Part shown: positions 59,012 through 64,000 of the stretch, one piece after another
How positions within the stretch are numbered: the first letter of the stretch is position 1
Layout of the letters: each line of letters starts with the position of its first letter
From: Saccharum officinarum
Taxonomy: Eukaryota > Streptophyta > Magnoliopsida > Poales > Poaceae
Direction of reading: 5' to 3'
Length of the DNA: 64,000 bases
Assembly: GCA_020631735.1 (NCBI GenBank)
Contig: CM036231.1
Location: 6,289,831-6,353,830, forward strand
The notes under the pieces: model-generated
What the model was told of the DNA's origin: nothing
Database searches by the model: none
Seen by the model: only the letters and a program-made list of their open reading frames with translations
Made by a program: the position numbers and the translations under genes

Positions 59012-60060
59012 ATGGCACGTACCAAGCGACCGCTCGCAAGTCCACCGGCAGAGCTCCCCGTCATCAGCTTGCTCCGCGCACTCGCCAGCGTCACACTTTT
59101 CTTGGAGAGTTGGGGATGCCTACACTCTTGTGGAGAGTGCTCAGCTATGTAGGCTATCATGATGGGATGGAGCCCCGCTACTTTTGGTCAAATGAGCGGT
59201 TGGGTGAAGGACTTTTGGTGACTGTGGAAGCAGTAGTTCGTTCCCGAGGTGTGATGGTTCTGAGTGGACCGGTTGGCGTTTTGAGTCAACTGGCAGGACC
59301 CCTGAAGAAGCCGCTGAGAGGGCAGCCTTTGGGATCCTGAGAGATATCATGGATCGCTTTCCTCAGGAGTTGGCAGCAACTATAGTGGGAGTCTTTCGAG
59401 GGGCAACCCTCCACTGACTCGTGCAGCAAGCAAGGGGCAGATCTCTGAGATTAGCGCAGCAGAGGCACAGAACAGTGACAACCCCGCTATGAGTGCCATG
59501 TTCGCAGTGATGAGGGCCTCGATGGAGTGGAAGGTAGTCTGAGACGTGTTTTCTAGGCTCTTGGTCAGGCTCGCGATGACCGCCGTCAGCTTCAGAGAGA
59601 TCACGACGCCGAGATTGAGAGGCTCACTGCTGAGATGGCTCAGTTGACTCGTCAGAGAGATCAGGCCACTTAGAGGACTGTGATTTTTGAGGGAGATGTA
59701 CGTGCCCTGAGAGAGAGCAGCTTGGCAACTGACCACCGCCCACAGGAATGCTGAGAGCATGTTGGCTCATGTGCTCCATCAGAGGAATGAAGCCTGGTCC
59801 GCAGAGAATGTGTTGAGAGCTAGACAGTTTGAGCTCGAGCAGCGGCTGGCTGATGCGAAGAGTACAATGATAACTTGCATGAAGAGGTCCATCGGCTGAA
59901 CAATCAGCTTAACCCTTATGACCTTCCTGGCGCAGCAGAGATGGATTTGGATGCAGACGAAGATCCTGAAGAGCCCGTGGCGCCAGCTGAGGAGCACGAC
60001 GACGCTGCAGTTGGCGACAACGCCAACGTCTCGGACCTAGATAGCGATCACGATGAGTAG
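59012..60060 (+). pseudogene. Extra retroelement ORF with a histone-H3-like N-terminal tail, frameshifted
   Basis: ATG at 59012 opens MARTK, identical to the start of histone H3. One base is missing directly after (AAGC-GACC), and the next frame reads TARKSTG, then R, then APRHQLA. This aligns with H3 residues 6-21, with GK14 replaced by one Arg and K18 by His. H3 Lys4, Arg8, Lys9, Ser10 and Thr11 equivalents are kept. Similarity to H3 ends there and no histone fold follows. The next part has WRVLSYVGYHDGMEPRYFW, then a Gln/Arg/Glu-rich stretch that looks like a coiled coil (about 59550-59900), spread over several frames. The end is acidic (MDLDADEDPEEP and on, then SDLDSDHDE and TAG). At least three frameshifts or stops break it. 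The function is unknown. I infer a chromatin-facing protein of the element. Confidence 0.75.
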
Positions 60061-60427
60061 GCTAGTAGTTGTTGCACTAGCTACTAGGTTCCGTTTGCAT
60101 GATCTTTTGCTTGTTGGCACTTTGGACATGTAATAATGAGTAGAAAGACTAAAGCTTGATGTAAGGTTGGAAAGCTTGGATGTGTTTGTGGCGGTATCCG
60201 AACGTCAAAAGTCCAGTGTATGTATGCTGGCAACTTGGTTGTAATGGACGCGATGTGTGTGCTTTAAGTAATATAATTAGTGATGTTGTGTTAATTGGAA
60301 TGACTTATTGTGCCCCTGTTTTATTGTATGAATTTATTCTCTCCAGTGAATTCAGTTCGGCATGATTTTTCATTCGGTCGCAATTCCTACAACATCACCT
60401 AATAATTATTGTTGCTGAAACATGCAG
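60061..60427 (+). other. Spacer between the H3-like ORF and gag
   Basis: This 360-base stretch is T-rich and noncoding. It ends AACATGCAG directly before the gag ATG, which resembles an intron acceptor. The H3-like ORF is likewise preceded by TTGCTACAG. Confidence 0.5.
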
Positions 60428-61558
60428 ATGCCGAACACTCGTCGTACCGTGTATGGTACCGCTGAGGCTGGTGGCAGTGCAGCTGCTAATGATGATCGGG
60501 ATCCACCACCGCCTCCTCCACCTTACACTGCGGAACAGTTTTTCGCCCAATTCCTGGGAAGCCAACGAAACATGGAGAGCATGCAACAGAACAGAATATG
60601 GAAGCGGCGCTGCGCAGTATCGCAGATAATACCCGTCGGGGGATAACCCGGGAGGTCACGAAGCAAATCCGTACAGCAGTTTCAAGGACTTCATGGATAC
60701 TCGTCCACCGATCTTCAAGGAAGCCGCAGAACCTTTAGATGCAGAAGAGTGGATTAATACGATGGAAGATAAGTTTCGTGTCTTAAGAATGACTGAAGTG
60801 TTGAAGACTGAGTACGCAGCTCATCAGCTTCAAGGTCCGGCAGGAATGTGGTGGAAGCATCACCGCACCACTTTTCCTCCCACGCCCATATCTCTTGGAG
60901 GGAGTTCACTGAAGCCTTCCGTGGAACATACATTCCACCTGGTCTGACCGAGATGAAGCTTGGGGAATTCCTGGCATTAAATCAAGGCACGAAGACTGTG
61001 ACTCAATACCTGCATGCCTTTAATAACCTGAGCCGTTATGCTCCGGACATGGTGGATACTGATGCCAAGAAGATCGCTAGTTTCAAGAGAGGCCTGAGTC
61101 CCAAGATGATGAAACATGTGGGTACAAACATGAGGACTAGTTTCAATGACTTCGTTAGCGACTGTTTGAAGCAAGAGAAGAACAACCATGTGTATGCTGC
61201 TTCCAAGATCCGTAAGAGGGCTTTCGAGTCGGGTTCGTCTCAGTCCAGGACCCAGTAGCCAACCGCCCAGCTTATCGATCGCCTGCCCCAGGTGCAAGGT
61301 TTAGGCCACCGCAAAGGAAGAATCAGAATGCTCAGCCACCCCAGAGGAACCAGAAGCCGTTCAAGATGGCATTGCCTCAAGCAAAGGCAGGACAAGGCAG
61401 TTCATCTGGAACTGTGGCTCAGGTGAAGGGACCGTGCTTCAACTGCAACCAACCTGGACACTTTGCAAAGTATTGTCCCTACCTAAGAAACAGCAAACGC
61501 AGTATCAAGCTCGTGTGCACCACACCACTGTGGATGACATCCCTGAGGGAGAACCGGT
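60428..61558 (+). pseudogene. Gag of the right-hand gypsy element, frameshifted
   Basis: The frame starts MPNTRRTVYGTAEAGG, with a Pro-rich run (DPPPPPPPYTAEQFF). The capsid core follows in shifted frames: DTRPPIFKEAAEPLDAEEW, MTEVLKTEYAAHQL, then TEMKLGEFLALNQG and YAPDMVDTDAKKIASFKRGL. The zinc knuckle CFNCNQPGHFAKYC (61435-61476) is a complete CX2CX4HX4C, unlike the damaged one in the 7-12 kb element. Breaks occur near 60620, 60890 and at the TAG near 61258. Gag would package element RNA. Confidence 0.85.
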
Positions 61559-64000
61559 GACAGCTGGTATGTTTTCTATCAACAATCATCCTGCAGTAGT
61601 TTTGTTTGATTCCGGATCATCTCATTCCTTTGTAAGTCAAGCTTTTGTTAAGAGACATGAGCAAAAGATAGTTGAATTGGAATGTGCATATAAAATCAGT
61701 TCAGCTGGGGCTGATCTGTTGACTAATCAGATTGTTCAGGGAGTAACCCTAAACATAGAAACCGGCAATATAAGCTTAACCTGATAGTCATGCCAGGGTT
61801 AGTTTTGGATGTGATCATGGGTATGAACTGGATGAATCAAATGGGAGTTGTAATTGATGTTGGAGGAAGGAGTATCTCTCTTAAGGAACCCAGTGGGGAA
61901 GGCACCTTTCGGGTGGTCCTACCTCGGAGGGTAGACCTAGCTAGCACATCTTGTGCGATACAAACTACTCTGCTAGTCCAGATTCCAGTGGTCTGTGAGT
62001 TTCCAGATGTGTTTCCAGAGGAGTTACCTGGACTTCCACCAGACCGAGAGGTTGAGTTTGCCATTGAGTTAATTCCAGGAACAGCACCGATTTCAAGAAG
62101 GCCTTATCGGATGCCTCCCAATGAGTTAGCAGAATTGAAAAAGCAACTTCAGGATTTGCTAAGGAAAGGGTTGATTCGTCCCAGCTCGTCTGAATGGGGA
62201 TGCCCCGCTCTGTTTGTGAAAAAGAAGAAGGATAACTCCTTACGCATGTGCGTGGATTATCGGCCACTGAATGCAGTGACAATTAAAAACAAGTATCCTC
62301 TTCCTCGGATTGATATCTTGTTTGACCAATTGTCCAAAGCCAAAGTTTCTCTAAAATAGATCTGAGATCAGGGTACCACCAGATAAAATTAGGCCGCAAG
62401 ATGTGCCTAAGACTGCGTTCTCTACCAGATATGGTTTGTACGAGTATCTTGTCATGTCCTTCGGATTGACAAATGCTCCTGCATACTTTATGTACCTGAT
62501 GAATTCGGTTTCATGCCCGAGTTGGACAAGTTTGTGATAGTGTTCATTGATGACATACTGAATATACTCAGAAAATGAAGAAGAACATGCGGAACACCTC
62601 AGGATAGTCTTGACTAGACTCAGAGAACATCGACTGTATGCTAAGTTCAGCAAGTGTGAGTTCTGGCTTAGGACAGTTCCTTTTCTCGGCCACGTGTTGT
62701 CTGAAAATGGCATTTCTGTCGACCCCAGTAAGGTACAAGAGGTTATGAACTGGAAGTCACCAATTTCAGTTAACGAAGTTCGCAGTTTCCTTGGTTTAGC
62801 CGGTTACTACCGTCGCTTCATACAGATTTCTCGAAGATTGCCAAACCAATGACAAGCCTGTTACAGAAGGATCATAAGTTTGTATGGACAGAGGAGTGCG
62901 AAGCAGCCTTCTGTACCTTGCGGAAGTTGTTGACCACTGCTCCTGTTCTGGCCCAACCAGATATAGAAAGCCGTTTGATGTTTTCTGTGACGCATCCAAG
63001 AATGGGTTAGGATGTGTGCTAATGCAAAATGGAAAAGTCGTTGCTTACGCCTCACGGCAATTGAGGAAGCATGAAGTTAACTATCCTACACATGATTTAG
63101 AGCTTGCAGCAGTGGTGCATGCTCTAAAGATTTGGAGGCACTACCTGTTGGGTAATGTGTGTAATATCTTCACAGATCATAAGAGTCTCAAATACATCTT
63201 TACCCAATCTGAGTTGAACATGCGACAGAGGAGATGGTTAGAGTTGATAAAGGACTATAATCTGAACGTGCACTATCACCCTGGAAAGGCTAATGTAGTA
63301 GCAGATGCACTGAGCAGAAAATCCCATGCTATTGATGTGCAACCGTTGTTTGAAGAAGGGTTCAATTTGTTACATCCTGCTGTGTTGCATAATATTCAGG
63401 TCAGTTGTACTCTGGAAAGCCAGATCATTGATGGTCAGAAAACAGATAAGGGAATCTTTCATATCAAAGAAAGGATGAAGAGAGAACCACCAAACACTTT
63501 CGATTGGATGACCAAGGAGTGTTATGGTTCAAGGATCGCCTGGTAGTACCTAAGGATAGAGAGCTTAAGAACAAGTTGATGGATGAGGCCCATCGTTCTA
63601 AGTTATCTATTCACCCCAGAAGTAGTAAAATGTACCAAGATTTGCGACCCTGTTATTGGTGGACTAAGATGAAAAAGGAAATTGCAGCATACGTTGCTCG
63701 TTGCGACATGTGTTGTAGAGTTTAAAGCTCTTCACATGAGACCTGCAGGACTTCTGCAACCTTTGTCGGTACCCGATTGGAAGTGGGATGATATAAGTAT
63801 GGACTTTATCACTGGTCTCCCCACCACACAAAAGGGCCATGATTCTATTTGGTAATAGTAGATCGTCTCACCAAGACAGCTCACTTTCTGCCCGTTAAGA
63901 CGACATTCCGACCACCTCAATATGCAGAGAAGTACATTGCCGAGATTGTCCGATTGCACGGGATACCAAAAACGATTGTGTCCGATCGTGGTTCGCAGTT
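61559..64000 (+). pseudogene. Pol of the right-hand gypsy element, partial and frameshifted
   Basis: The protease has VVLFDSGSSHSFVSQAF near 61600. Reverse transcriptase begins with [17 protein letters not shown], has [18 protein letters not shown], and its catalytic motif reads FIDDIL near 62550 after a frame break. RNase H follows with [29 protein letters not shown] and the linker [16 protein letters not shown]. The integrase zinc finger (H..H..CDMC) ends in a stop near 63722. The catalytic core resumes as [11 protein letters not shown] and ends at TIVSDRGSQF, so two of the three catalytic acidic residues are visible. Breaks fall near 61780, 62355, 62560, 62830, 63545, 63722 and 63850. The third acidic residue lies beyond the window. 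Confidence 0.9.

Larger units (their letters stand above)
58803..64000 (+). mobile_element. Ty3/gypsy chromovirus-like element, partial, runs off the right edge
   Basis: The plus strand carries an extra ORF (59012-60060), then gag with a CCHC knuckle, protease, reverse transcriptase, RNase H and integrase, in the order typical of gypsy. The 5' LTR is not seen and may lie in the assembly gap. The 3' part lies beyond the window. The presence of an upstream ORF and the pol sequence type suggest a Del/Tekay-like lineage, by recollection only. Many frameshifts make it non-autonomous. Confidence 0.9.

Noticed and set aside
59012..59100. A true histone H3 gene
   Set aside because: Only the tail matches. 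The alpha-N helix and histone fold do not follow, and the gene sits in a retroelement ahead of gag.

Overview
This is plant nuclear DNA, almost certainly from a grass and probably from the Andropogoneae (the sorghum, Miscanthus, sugarcane and maize group). The reasons are genes with GT-AG introns and GC-rich first exons, the chloroplast and grass-type proteins they encode, and a dense load of grass-type transposons. There are no bacterial features. A run of exactly 100 N (58703-58802) shows that this is a draft assembly.

Layout. 1-7.1 kb: a TATA-driven small membrane-protein gene, broken by a Ty1/copia element on the minus strand (about 625-5506). A second membrane-protein-like exon lies at 6605-7083. 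7.4-12.2 kb: a decayed, 3'-truncated Ty3/gypsy element on the plus strand. 12.2-13.5 kb: further transposon remains. 13.9-15.5 kb: a DUF569-family gene or gene remnant. 17.3-19.5 kb (minus): an apparently intact four-exon receptor-like cytoplasmic kinase (RLCK-VII/PBL type). 23.1-27.8 kb: a 4.77-kb solo LTR. 27.87-31.32 kb: a non-autonomous CACTA transposon with a perfect TGT target duplication. 31.4-39 kb: a MITE graveyard with a 750-bp foldback, Stowaway, Tourist-like and hAT-like elements and split TA microsatellites. 39-44.2 kb (plus): a FAP2-type chalcone-isomerase-fold fatty-acid-binding protein gene. 44.8-46.2 kb: nested LINE and MITE remains. 46.6-48.9 kb (plus): the catalytic chain of ferredoxin-thioredoxin reductase, with six exons including a GC-AG intron. 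50-56 kb: MITEs, a third copy of a CCGGACG-ended repeat family, and AT-rich DNA. 56.9-57.1 kb: first exon of an OXS3-like stress gene. 58.8-64 kb: a frameshifted Ty3/gypsy chromovirus-like element that runs off the right edge. Upstream of gag it carries an extra open reading frame whose start copies the N-terminal tail of histone H3.

The host genes do not form a pathway. FAP2 and ferredoxin-thioredoxin reductase are both expected in plastids, but they are separate transcription units. Every retroelement coding region seen here is broken by stops or frameshifts. The most unusual item is the histone-H3-tail-like ORF of the last element. The three-member CCGGACG/TTGCAACAT repeat family, the CACTA element with its array of dyad repeats, and the GC-AG intron are the next most useful observations.
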